Positions 4,997 through 12,929 of a stretch of DNA of 25,626 bases are shown here, piece by piece. Source of the stretch: a virus; IMG/VR virus record IMGVR_UViG_3300035704_000020, positions 1 through 25,626 of that record; one strand, 5' to 3'. How positions within the stretch are numbered: the first letter of the stretch is position 1; the number at the start of each line of letters is the position of its first letter. The notes beneath the pieces are model-generated. The model was not told the DNA's origin, made no database searches, and saw only the letters and a program-made list of their open reading frames with translations. A program made the translations under genes and the position numbers.

Positions 4997-6385
4997 ATGA
5001 CCAACCGAACCGTCCTCAACCTCGTTCTCAGTTTCGCTGCCGCCGCGCTCGCCTCGGCCTTCCTCGCGGTCGCCCCTGAGCTGTTGGCCCAGGCGACGCA
5101 GCCCGCCGAGAGGGCGCCGCCCGACCTCTCCAAACTCGGCCTGACGCCGTTGAGCGACGCCGTCGGCGCCGACGGCCGGCACTACGTCACCTACCGGACT
5201 GCCGCCGATGCCGCGCAGCCCGCGGTGAGCGTCCCTCCCGGCTGGGAGCTGTGGGCCCCGCTCGGGCACGTCGCCGGCAACCGCTACGCCGTCACGTTGC
5301 GGGAGCTTGTCGGGGCGGCCGCGCTAACCACAGGGCCGCCAGCCACGCCAGCGGCGACGGCAGCCGCGGTGGCACCCGCGACCGCAGCCGCGACCCGGCC
5401 GGCCATGACGCCCGCGCCCTCGACCGCGCCGGCGCCTCCACCGTTGACGGTGCTTACGGCCACGGCCCCCAACCAAGGGACGCCGCCGCAGAGCTATAGC
5501 GTCAACCACGTCGCCGGCCAGATGCTGGCCAACCTCAGTGTGTCGGGCTACCGGTTCGGGGCGGTCTGCCAGTCCTACCAGGGCGGCCTGACGATCCGAA
5601 ACTGCCGCTTCCTGGACTCCATGTCGGACCTCCAGATGGAGGGCAGCGGCGTCTATGCCTCGGCCATCCCCGGCCCGATCTCCGTCACCGATTCGCTGCT
5701 GGGGTGGAACGGCCGGCCCCGCTCCGCGCCCGCCACCACCCCGACGGAATTCCGCCAGGGCTGGTATGGCCAGGGCGACGCCGCGGCGCCGATCTTCACG
5801 AACACGATCTTCATCGGCAACGCCAACGTCGGCTGCCAGCTCCGCAACGGCGGCACGCTGCTCAACTGCCTCCTGATCGACAACGGCACCGGTGTCGAGG
5901 CGGTGATGGGGCGGGTCACGATCCGCGATTGCCTGATCCTCTCCGCGCACCTCTGGTTCGACGGCGCCAACTACACCGGCGGCTCCGGCCTCATCGCGTA
6001 CAACCCCGTCGAGATCGACAACACGACGATCGTCGGCACCGTCGGCCAGTGCTCCGCAGCGCCCAACGCCAACCACCCCGGCGCCAGACTGTACCCACAG
6101 GCCGCCGTCGTCTCCGGCGGGACCTGGAACAACCACGACCACCCGCCCTTCGTCGCACCGCCGGCCGGCGCCAGACTCATCACCGGCACCGGCAACCGAA
6201 TCGCGGGATGGAGCGGCCCGGCGTTCGGCGGCCTCAAGCCCCACGACGGCAGCGGCTTCGTCGTGAGCACCAAGCCGATCGTCTATGACTGGTCACAGCC
6301 CGTCGCCGACTACCTGAGCAACCAGCGCACCGCCGCCGACACCATCGCCCGCGTCAAGGCCGACGTGGCCGCGCTGCTGCGGTGA
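4997..6385 (+). CDS. Secreted right-handed beta-helix protein
   Basis: The 462-residue product has a signal peptide (about 1-32, cleavage likely after LLAQA). A small N-terminal domain (about 40-105) contains ADGRHYVTYR and VPPGWELW. An Ala/Pro/Thr linker follows (about 112-155), then a region of repeated beta-helix rungs (about 165-350). Rungs include GLTIRNCRFLDS, APIFTNTIFIGN, GTLLNCLLIDNG, VTIRDCLILS and VEIDNTTIVGT. Such folds occur in polysaccharide-binding or polysaccharide-cleaving tailspikes and in surface proteins. The signal peptide implies export from the host rather than simple virion assembly, which is odd for a tailspike. No catalytic residues can be assigned by eye. It could modify the surface of a lysogen or act on envelope polymer during lysis. 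Confidence 0.7.
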   Translation: MTNRTVLNLVLSFAAAALASAFLAVAPELLAQATQPAERAPPDLSKLGLTPLSDAVGADGRHYVTYRTAADAAQPAVSVPPGWELWAPLGHVAGNRYAVTLRELVGAAALTTGPPATPAATAAAVAPATAAATRPAMTPAPSTAPAPPPLTVLTATAPNQGTPPQSYSVNHVAGQMLANLSVSGYRFGAVCQSYQGGLTIRNCRFLDSMSDLQMEGSGVYASAIPGPISVTDSLLGWNGRPRSAPATTPTEFRQGWYGQGDAAAPIFTNTIFIGNANVGCQLRNGGTLLNCLLIDNGTGVEAVMGRVTIRDCLILSAHLWFDGANYTGGSGLIAYNPVEIDNTTIVGTVGQCSAAPNANHPGARLYPQAAVVSGGTWNNHDHPPFVAPPAGARLITGTGNRIAGWSGPAFGGLKPHDGSGFVVSTKPIVYDWSQPVADYLSNQRTAADTIARVKADVAALLR

Positions 6386-6518
6386 CTCCATGCCCCTCGC
6401 CGGCGTACGGACAGTATGGACCCCACCGACCGCCTCGACCTCGCCGAGACCCTCGCCCGCACGCGCGCGGAGTGCCGCCGCACCGACGCCTTGGCCTGGC
6501 TGCTGATCCTGGGGGGGC

Positions 6519-7292
6519 GTGCGCGGTATGGGTGGGGCTATACCTCGCTTGCCGCTGATGCTCCTCCCCGGCCCCTCACTCTCATCCATCGGCACGTCCC
6601 GCAGGCGTACCGTCCCCGCTCCCCTTCTCCTGCTCGACGCGGGCGCCGGCGTCACGACTTCCGGCGGCGCCGTCACCGCCTGGGCCGACCAGAGCGGCAA
6701 CGGCCGCGACGGCACGCCCCACGGCTCGCCGACGTTGACGGCCGGGGCAATCAACGGCCTGCCGGCCGTCACCTTCGCCAGCCCAGCCTACTTCACCTGC
6801 CCGTCGCCGGGCGCCGTCGCCGGTGCCGAGATCACGCTCTTCGTCGTCGCGCGCTTCGCCAGCCTCACCGCCGGCTCCTACCCGCGCCTGGCCGACTGGG
6901 GCGACGGCACCGACAGCGCCCAGCTCCTGTACGACGCGGACGCGGGCAAGGTCACCACCAAGGACTCCGCGTGGCAGCCGGACGCCGGCGGCGTGGCCAC
7001 GCAATGGTATTCGCCGACCGCGGGGGCGTGGGACCTGATCGCCGTCCAGTGGGACGCGACCGGGGCCGGCGCCGCGACCCTCAGCCGCAACGGCACCGCC
7101 CAGAGCGGGTCGGCTAACAGCAACACCAACGTCGGCAGCCAGGACAACCTCCTGTACCTCGGCGTGCGCTCGGGCCTGAACTCCGTCACCTACCTGGCGG
7201 GCGACGTCGCGGAGGTGCTGTGCTACGGCCCGCTGACCCCTTCACAGATCACCAGCGTCACCAACGCCCTGCGGGGCAAATACGGACTCTAA
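6519..7292 (+). CDS. LamG/concanavalin-like lectin domain protein (start uncertain)
   Basis: The C-terminal 210 residues form a LamG-like domain. It begins PAPLLLLDAGAGVTTSGG, continues VTAWADQSGNGRDGT, INGLPAVTF and ITLFVVARF, and ends GDVAEVLCYGPLTPSQI. This pattern is common in carbohydrate-binding phage and bacterial surface proteins. The start is unclear: the GTG at 6519 and ATGs at 6528 and 6558 are candidates, and none has an ideal ribosome binding site. In the frame one base away, an ATG at 6416 opens a convincing helix-rich segment (DPTDRLDLAETLARTRAE) that runs into a G7 tract at 6511-6517. A frameshift there would give one longer protein. The gene lies between the beta-helix gene and two tail-fibre-like genes. 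Confidence 0.65.
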   Translation: MRGMGGAIPRLPLMLLPGPSLSSIGTSRRRTVPAPLLLLDAGAGVTTSGGAVTAWADQSGNGRDGTPHGSPTLTAGAINGLPAVTFASPAYFTCPSPGAVAGAEITLFVVARFASLTAGSYPRLADWGDGTDSAQLLYDADAGKVTTKDSAWQPDAGGVATQWYSPTAGAWDLIAVQWDATGAGAATLSRNGTAQSGSANSNTNVGSQDNLLYLGVRSGLNSVTYLAGDVAEVLCYGPLTPSQITSVTNALRGKYGL

Positions 7293-7304
7293 CCCCACTC
7301 ACCC

Positions 7305-7655
7305 ATGGCCGACTCTCCCACCCCAACGCCTCCCCCGCCGACTCCTTCCAACCCGCTGACCGCCGACGCCCTGGTGTCGGCCTACGCCGCCGCCGGCGTG
7401 AGTGCCGACGACGCCGGCGCCGTGGTCGCCGGCACCGTGCAGGTCGTGCGGGGGCTGATCGCCCTCGGCGTCGATACCGCCGACGCCACCACGGCCTTCC
7501 TGACGACCGCGAGCCGGCTGGTGCGGCGCGAGACGCTCAACGCCCAGATCGCCGCCCTCCAGGCCCAGTCCCGCCAGCAGCAGACCGACAACGCCACCGC
7601 GCAGCAGGCGCTGCAGCAGCAGATTGCGATGTTGCAAGCCGAGATCGGGCAGTAA
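7305..7655 (+). CDS. Hypothetical protein with C-terminal coiled coil
   Basis: This 116-residue protein has three parts: a Pro/Thr-rich start (about 2-20), a helical Ala-rich middle (about 22-75: LVSAYAAAGVSADDAGAVVA, then a VVRGLIALGVDTADA stretch), and a Gln-rich coiled coil (about 80-116: NAQIAALQAQSRQQQTDN onward). It lies between the LamG-like and BppU-like genes with 12-bp gaps on each side. A structural or oligomerisation role in a fibre or head complex is plausible. I do not recognise the family. Confidence 0.6.
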   Translation: MADSPTPTPPPPTPSNPLTADALVSAYAAAGVSADDAGAVVAGTVQVVRGLIALGVDTADATTAFLTTASRLVRRETLNAQIAALQAQSRQQQTDNATAQQALQQQIAMLQAEIGQ

Positions 7656-7667
7656 TTCGCGCCACGA

Positions 7668-9002
7668 ATGCTTTCGCAGGTCAGCCAATCCATCACCTTT
7701 GTAGCCCACTTCCGCAAGGCGGGGGTTGGCACGGTGCCGTCGTCGGCCCCGACCGTCTCCATCGAGCGGAAGGGCTCCGGCTCGCTCCTCGCCAGCGGCG
7801 GTACGACGGTGGCGGGGCTTCTGGCGGGGGTCTACTACTACACCCTATCGTCCGGCTCCGACGCCATCGCCGACAGCTACGTCGCCGTCTTCAGCACTAG
7901 CGACGCGACGATGGACCAGCAGGACGTGCCTGCGCTATGGGTGGTGGGCAACAGCCTCGCCGCCGCGCTCCCGGCCACCGCCCCTGGCGCGGACGGCGGC
8001 CTGCCGACCATCGGTACGGGCAGCGGGCAGATCGCCGTCAATTACGGCCGGGTGCCCGCCACCGTCGCGCCGGCGGACGTGAGCGGCCCCCTGCCGGCGG
8101 ACGTGCAATCGTGCGAAGTCGAAGTGTCGGCCAACGTGACCGACTGGTCCTATGCTGCGGCGCCGGACCTGCCGGACGCGGTCTCCGCGATCCTCACCAA
8201 CCTCGACGTCAAGGTGAGCGGGAGGGCGGGTCCGGGCGACCCAATGGCCCTTACGAGCGGGGAGCGGGCGAGCCTGGCCGGCGCGATCTGGGGCACCCTC
8301 ACGAGCGCTCTGACCACCGCGAACTCCATCGGGAAGAAACTGGCCGCTCTGGTACTTGGCTCGGACAACAAAGTGATGGTGAGTAGCGACAGCGGCGCCG
8401 TGCCCGACGGCCCCACCGATGCCAAGCTGGCAGGGATGCTGGTCGGCAGCATCCCCGACAAGTTCACGGCGCCGGCCCTGTCCAACGCGCCCGCCGGCTC
8501 GGGAGGCGGGGGCGGCGATCCGCTGGGCAACCCCGTCCCGGGCACCTACGCCGCGGGGACGGCGGGCTACGCGATCGCCCAGGCAGCCACGCGGACCGTC
8601 GTACAGGTGACGCCGGCACAGGCCAACGTCGCCAATCCCCGATTCGCCACCCGCGACCTCAGCCCGATCGCGCAGGGCTCGGCGCCGGCGGACCAGTGGA
8701 CGATCCAGGACGGCCAGGGCAATCCGATCGACCTGTCGGCCAAGCTCCTGCGGTTCGTGGTCTACACGGCCGCGGAGGCGGACGGGTCCGACGACCCCTT
8801 CACCCTGACGCCACGCTGGAAATATGAGACCGGCGGCGGGATCACGGTGGGCGGGAGAGGCAACAACGTGGTGACGGTCCAGCAGTCCGCCGCGAACAAC
8901 GGCACCGCGGGCCATTACCTCTACTGGCTGCTCAACGTCACCGACCGACTCCCGCTGGCCAACGGCAGGCTTCCGATCAAGCCGGCCCTATGGGACGTCT
9001 GA
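7668..9002 (+). CDS. BppU-like upper baseplate / tail fibre protein
   Basis: The protein has 444 residues. An N-terminal beta-rich region (about 1-95) is followed by an Ala/Gly/Pro-rich middle. The middle holds a typical fibre or collar motif, GNPVPGTYAAGTAGYAIAQ (about 285-305). The C-terminal domain (about 328-444) resembles the Ig-like N-terminal domain of upper baseplate proteins: WTIQDGQGNPIDLSAKLLRF early and HYLYWLLNVTD with RLPIKPALW at the end. It probably contributes to a virion fibre or baseplate. The gene sits upstream of the terminase, not after the tape measure where such genes usually lie. No strong ribosome binding site is visible before the ATG at 7668. Confidence 0.6.
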   Translation: MLSQVSQSITFVAHFRKAGVGTVPSSAPTVSIERKGSGSLLASGGTTVAGLLAGVYYYTLSSGSDAIADSYVAVFSTSDATMDQQDVPALWVVGNSLAAALPATAPGADGGLPTIGTGSGQIAVNYGRVPATVAPADVSGPLPADVQSCEVEVSANVTDWSYAAAPDLPDAVSAILTNLDVKVSGRAGPGDPMALTSGERASLAGAIWGTLTSALTTANSIGKKLAALVLGSDNKVMVSSDSGAVPDGPTDAKLAGMLVGSIPDKFTAPALSNAPAGSGGGGGDPLGNPVPGTYAAGTAGYAIAQAATRTVVQVTPAQANVANPRFATRDLSPIAQGSAPADQWTIQDGQGNPIDLSAKLLRFVVYTAAEADGSDDPFTLTPRWKYETGGGITVGGRGNNVVTVQQSAANNGTAGHYLYWLLNVTDRLPLANGRLPIKPALWDV

Positions 9003-9006
9003 CCCG

Positions 9007-9654
9007 ATGCTCCGTACCGGCGGCAACCCGCTGCTCTCGATCCAGCCGACCGACGCCCAGGGCCAACTGAAGGACCGGCGGACGCTGAAGCGCCGGGCCC
9101 GACGCCGGAAGCTGCTCAACGCCCTGGAGAGTGAGAACGCCGTCAAGGATCTGCGCGAGCTGCCGGGCCGCGACGAATCGATCCACTGCATCGCCCGCGG
9201 AAACTTCCCGCTCTGGGCCATCGTCCCAGCGGCGCTGAAGCTGGCCAGGCCGGCCGCCGTCGACGCGCTGCACATCGCCACGCTGTCGTTTAACGACCAG
9301 AACACGGCCGAGCTGCTGGCCCTGTTCGACGCCGGCAAGGTCCGGGCGGTGTGGATCGTCGCCAGCGCGTTCTTCGAGCGGCAGAACCCAAAGGAATACC
9401 GGCTGATGGCCGACGGGCTGGCCGGGCGGAGACAGTCGATCGTCGCCCTCCGATCCCACGCCAAGGTCATCACGATGGCCATGAGCGACGGCCGCCGCTT
9501 CGTGGTGGAGAGCAGCGCGAACCTGCGATCGTGCCGGAACATCGAGCAGTTCACCCTGACCGAGGCCCCGGACCTGTATGAGTTCCACCGCCGGTGGATC
9601 GAGGACGTGACCGCGGCCGCCACCGCGGCCAAGGCACGGGACCATGGCCGATGA
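9007..9654 (+). CDS. Phospholipase D-like (single HKD-type) protein next to terminase
   Basis: The protein has 215 residues and starts 4 bp after the preceding stop. The C-terminal half carries a PLD-superfamily signature: His151-x-Lys153 in SHAKVITMAM, then Ser169-Ser170-Ala-Asn172 in SSANLRSCRNIEQF. The Asp expected five residues after the Lys is Ala; the nearest Asp is 161. With a single motif, activity would need a dimer, as in Nuc-type nucleases. The N-terminus (about 18-40) is strongly basic. Genes of this kind occur beside phage small terminase genes. A packaging or DNA-processing nuclease is possible, but catalysis is unproven given the missing Asp. The stop overlaps the TerS start by 11 bp. 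Confidence 0.7.
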   Translation: MLRTGGNPLLSIQPTDAQGQLKDRRTLKRRARRRKLLNALESENAVKDLRELPGRDESIHCIARGNFPLWAIVPAALKLARPAAVDALHIATLSFNDQNTAELLALFDAGKVRAVWIVASAFFERQNPKEYRLMADGLAGRRQSIVALRSHAKVITMAMSDGRRFVVESSANLRSCRNIEQFTLTEAPDLYEFHRRWIEDVTAAATAAKARDHGR

Positions 9655-9964
9655 GATCGCAAAGCCGGCCGCGGCCGCCACGCCGGCGGAGCGGACCCAC
9701 CAGGTAGCGACCTGGATCCTCGGAGGCGCCTGCGAGCACGACGTCGCCCAAGCCATCGAGGCGACGTGGCCGGGCGCCAAGCCCAAGCCGCTGATCGTCG
9801 AGGCCATGAAGCGGATCGCCAAGTCCGCCGACGCCGACCCGGCCGTCGTGAAGGGGTGGGCCATCGAAGCAACGCGGAGCATCTACCAGAAGGCCCTGGA
9901 CGTAGCCGACCACCAGACGGCGCTGCGGGCGCTGAAACAGATCGTCGAGCTGTCCGGGAAGTGA
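9644..9964 (+). CDS. terS: Terminase small subunit (putative)
   Basis: The 106-residue helical protein has an N-terminal Ala/Pro tail. An HTH-like segment follows (about 18-50: ATWILGGACEHDVAQAIEA, with the turn near WPGAKPKP). The C-terminal helix pair contains ALDVADHQTALRALKQIVEL, typical of the end of phage small terminases. It lies one gene upstream of the large terminase and overlaps the PLD-like gene. It would recognise pac or cos DNA and regulate TerL. Assignment rests on the C-terminal pattern, size and position. Confidence 0.65.
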   Translation: MADEIAKPAAAATPAERTHQVATWILGGACEHDVAQAIEATWPGAKPKPLIVEAMKRIAKSADADPAVVKGWAIEATRSIYQKALDVADHQTALRALKQIVELSGK

Positions 9965-9971
9965 AGCCCCG

Positions 9972-10475
9972 ATGTCCTCCACGCTACTCAAATCCACCTT
10001 CGCCGCCGCCATCAACAGCGGTGAGCAAGTGACGCAGAACGACGCCGGTGCGGAATTCGACGTGTACGACAACCCCGCCATTGCCCCGATCGTCAACGGC
10101 ACCGGGGCCGGGGCCGCGCAGCACCTCTGGAAGAACACGTTCACGGTCAACACCTCCGGCACGACGCTGGACCTGACCAGCCTGGCCGGCGGCCTGGACG
10201 GCGGCACCCGGGACTTCACCAAGGTCAAGAGCATCAAGGTCACGAACAACGATGGGACCAACGTCGTCAACGTGGGCAACGCGGCGTCGAACCCCTGGAC
10301 GGGGCTATGTTCCTCGGGCACGGCCACCCTGCCGGTCCACCCCGGCGGACACCTGTGGAACCACGCCCCGGACGCCGCGGGCCTGGCGGTGGGGGGGTCC
10401 AACAAGAACCTCCTGATCGCCGCGGCGGCCGCCACCGCCAGCGTGACGGTCACCATTATCGGGGAAGGCACCTAG
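9972..10475 (+). CDS. Probable virion structural protein between terminase subunits
   Basis: The 167-residue product is beta-rich, with an N-terminal helix followed by strands (FTVNTSGTTLDLTSLAGG, then VKSIKVTNNDGTNVVNVGNA) and a compact end (TASVTVTIIGEG). The pattern TKVKSIKVTNN...NVVNVGNAASN...HPGGHLW matches a recurrent type of phage virion protein of unknown exact role, often found near capsid genes. It has no signal peptide or membrane segment. It lies between the small and large terminase genes, which is unusual. A head-decoration or fibre-anchoring role is a guess. Confidence 0.6.
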   Translation: MSSTLLKSTFAAAINSGEQVTQNDAGAEFDVYDNPAIAPIVNGTGAGAAQHLWKNTFTVNTSGTTLDLTSLAGGLDGGTRDFTKVKSIKVTNNDGTNVVNVGNAASNPWTGLCSSGTATLPVHPGGHLWNHAPDAAGLAVGGSNKNLLIAAAAATASVTVTIIGEGT

Positions 10476-10476
10476 C

Positions 10477-12654
10477 TTGTTCGCCGGCCGCCGCAGAAAG
10501 AAGACGCCGGCGCCGCCGCCGGCCGCGGCGGGCACGGCCGGCCGCACCGCCGCCGGTTACGAGCGCGAGCGGGAGCGGCTGGCGAGCCTCAAGGCGGACC
10601 GCAGCCGATCCGGCCGAGACATCGGGCCCCTGCCCACGGTCGCCCAGCCCGATCGCAAGGCGCGGTGTCGCGAGAGCTTCGAGGCATTCTGCAGGACCTA
10701 TTTCCCGCAGACCTTCGCCCTGGCCTGGTCACCCGACCACCGCCGGGCGATCGACCGCATCGAGCAGGCGATGAAGTGCGGCGGCCTGTTCGCCTTCGCC
10801 ATGCCTCGCGGCGCGGGCAAGACGTCGCTGGTGGTGGCGGCCTACCTGTGGGCGCTGCTGTACGGCTACCAGGACTTCGTGGCCGTCATCGGCGCCGACG
10901 CCGGGGCGGCCGGGAGCCTGCTGGACAGCGGCAAGAGCGAATTGGAGTGCAACGAGGCGCTGGCCGAGGACTTCCCCGAGGCGTGCTACCCGATCCGGCG
11001 GCTGGAGGGCATCGCCCAGCGCGGCAACGGCCAGCTCCTCGACGGCCGCCGCACCCACATCGGGTGGACCGCGACCGAGATCGTCCTGCCGACCGTCGCC
11101 GGCAGTTCCTGCTCCGCCGGCATCGTCCGCGTGGCCGGCATCACCGGCCGCATCCGCGGGATGCAGTACAGCCGGCCGGACGGCAAGAAAGTCCGCCCCG
11201 GGCTGGTCATCGTCGACGACCCCCAGACCGACGACAGCGCCAAGTCGCCCAGCCAGGTCAACACCCGGGAGAAGATCGTCAAGGGCGCCGTGCTGGGCCT
11301 GGCCGGTCCCGGCAGGCAGGTGGCGGGGCTGATGCCCTGCACGGTCATCGCCGCCGACGACCTGGCGGACCGGTGCCTGGACCGGTCCAAGCACCCGGAG
11401 TGGCAGGGCGAGCGGACGAAGCTGCTGTATGGGTGGCCGGCCACCGCGGAGCAGCTCAAGACCGACGAGGCGGTCAAGCGGCGCGAGGACCTGTGGGACG
11501 CCTACGCCAAGGTGCGCGGCGACAGCCTCCGCAACGGCAACGGCGGGCGGGAGGCGACGGAGTTCTACGCCGCCAACCGCGAGGCCATGGACCACGGCCT
11601 GACCGCGGCCTGGCCGGTGCGGCACAAGCCGTCCGAGCTGTCGGCGATCCAGCACGCCTTCAACCTGATGCTGGACTTGGGCCGGGCCGCCTTCCTGGCC
11701 GAGTACCAGAACGACCCGCAGCCCGCCGAGGCGCTGGCGGACGTCGGACTCACCGCCGCCCAGGTCGCCGCCAAGGCCGACGGCACGCCCCGCGGCGTGG
11801 TGCCGGCCGAGGCCACGCGGTTGGTGGCGTTCGTGGACGTGCAGAAGGAGTTGCTGTTCTACGCCGTCGTGGCCCTGCAGGACGATTTCAGCGGCCACGT
11901 CGTCACCTACGGCACGCACCCCGACCAGAAGCGGGAGTTCTTCACGAAGGCCGACGTGCGGCGCACGCTGATCGACGCCGAGAAGGCCAGCCGCTGGGAG
12001 GAGGCGCTGGCCAAGGGCCTGGAGACGCTGGCCTCGCTGATCCTGGCCCGGGAGTGGGAGCGGGAGGGCGGCGGGGCGGCGCGGATCGAACGGTGCCTGG
12101 TGGACGCCCGCTGGGGCGAGTCCACCCCGATCGTCCGCAAGTTCTGCCGCAAGAGTGCCCACGCCGGCGTCCTGCACCCGAGCTTCGGCGCGGGCGTCGG
12201 GGCGAGCAACCTGCCCCTGACGGAGCGGAAGAAGCAACCGGGTGACCGGTTCGGGCTGCACTGGGTCATCCCGCGGCCCGCCCCGGACAAGGGCCGCCAC
12301 GTGGTGTACGACGCGAACAGTTGGAAGTCGTTCCTGGTGACCCGGTTGAAACAGGAGGGCGGCGGGGGGGGATCGTTCACCCTCTTCGGCCGCCCCGAGG
12401 ACCACGGGCTGCTGGGATCGCACCTGACGGCCGAGTACGCCGTCGAGACCGAGGGCAGGGGGCGCAAGGTGCAGGAGTGGAAGGTGCTTCCGCACCGGCC
12501 GGATAACGACTTGCTCGACTGCCTCACCGGCTGCTGCGTGGCCGGCTCGATCGCCGGGGCCGCCCTGCAGGAGCTGCAGCAGCAGGCCGGGGCCCGCAAG
12601 CGCGTCAGCCTCGCCGAGCTGCAGAAGAACGCCCGGCACCACGCCGCGCGATGA
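10477..12654 (+). CDS. terL: Terminase large subunit
   Basis: The protein has 725 residues from a TTG start; ggggaagg at 10461-10468 supports that start. The ATPase domain shows a Walker A motif, MPRGAGKTS (109-117, Lys115), and a Walker B motif, LVIVDDPQT (about 243-251, Asp247/Asp248). The C-terminal RNase H-like nuclease shows acidic residues at Asp454 (AFVDVQ), Asp543 (LVDARWGES) and the DNDLLD cluster (676-681). Together they form a complete packaging motor and headful or cos nuclease. The length is somewhat above the usual 450-650 residues and includes a long inter-domain region. The basic N-terminal 60 residues (RRRKKTPAPPP) may contact TerS or DNA. The stop overlaps the next start as ATGA. 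Confidence 0.93.
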   Translation: MFAGRRRKKTPAPPPAAAGTAGRTAAGYERERERLASLKADRSRSGRDIGPLPTVAQPDRKARCRESFEAFCRTYFPQTFALAWSPDHRRAIDRIEQAMKCGGLFAFAMPRGAGKTSLVVAAYLWALLYGYQDFVAVIGADAGAAGSLLDSGKSELECNEALAEDFPEACYPIRRLEGIAQRGNGQLLDGRRTHIGWTATEIVLPTVAGSSCSAGIVRVAGITGRIRGMQYSRPDGKKVRPGLVIVDDPQTDDSAKSPSQVNTREKIVKGAVLGLAGPGRQVAGLMPCTVIAADDLADRCLDRSKHPEWQGERTKLLYGWPATAEQLKTDEAVKRREDLWDAYAKVRGDSLRNGNGGREATEFYAANREAMDHGLTAAWPVRHKPSELSAIQHAFNLMLDLGRAAFLAEYQNDPQPAEALADVGLTAAQVAAKADGTPRGVVPAEATRLVAFVDVQKELLFYAVVALQDDFSGHVVTYGTHPDQKREFFTKADVRRTLIDAEKASRWEEALAKGLETLASLILAREWEREGGGAARIERCLVDARWGESTPIVRKFCRKSAHAGVLHPSFGAGVGASNLPLTERKKQPGDRFGLHWVIPRPAPDKGRHVVYDANSWKSFLVTRLKQEGGGGGSFTLFGRPEDHGLLGSHLTAEYAVETEGRGRKVQEWKVLPHRPDNDLLDCLTGCCVAGSIAGAALQELQQQAGARKRVSLAELQKNARHHAAR

Positions 12655-12920
12655 GCCCCGTCCCGACCCGGACGCCGCCGAGGTGCCTCGAAATGCAGAA
12701 CCCGACCCCGACCGACCTGGTGCCAGCCATCACGACCAACGCCATCGCCCCGGCCAGCGCCAGCGGCGACAGCGGCTCGATGAGCCAGCACAGCCTGCCC
12801 GACCAGATCGCCGCCGACCGCTACCAGAAGGCCGCCGCCGCCCAGGCCGCCGGCGGGCTGGGGATCAAGCTGTTCAAGATCCGCCGCCCCGGCGCCATGG
12901 ACCTGCGCGACCGCGAGTAA
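12651..12920 (+). CDS. Small protein between terminase and portal
   Basis: This encodes 89 residues starting in the TerL stop (ATGA). In-frame ATGs at 12693 and 12780 could also serve. The first 40 residues are Pro/Thr/Ala-rich. The conserved-looking core is the last 46 (DQIAADRYQKAAAAQAAGG, then LGIKLFKIRRPGAM). Position and size match the gpW-type head-tail joining gene of lambda-like phages, but the sequence does not clearly match gpW. I therefore call it a hypothetical terminase-portal linker gene. It is probably translationally coupled to TerL. Confidence 0.55.
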   Translation: MSPVPTRTPPRCLEMQNPTPTDLVPAITTNAIAPASASGDSGSMSQHSLPDQIAADRYQKAAAAQAAGGLGIKLFKIRRPGAMDLRDRE

Positions 12921-12929
12921 GCCGACCCC

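Noticed and set aside
6600-7117. Continuation of the 6416 frame through the LamG domain
   Set aside because: After the G7 tract the translation is Arg-rich and the LamG frame is clearly the coding one.
10729-12642. 637-codon open frame on the minus strand
   Set aside because: It lies wholly opposite TerL, whose motifs are intact. Long antisense frames are expected in ~70% G+C coding DNA, and the translation is compositionally biased.
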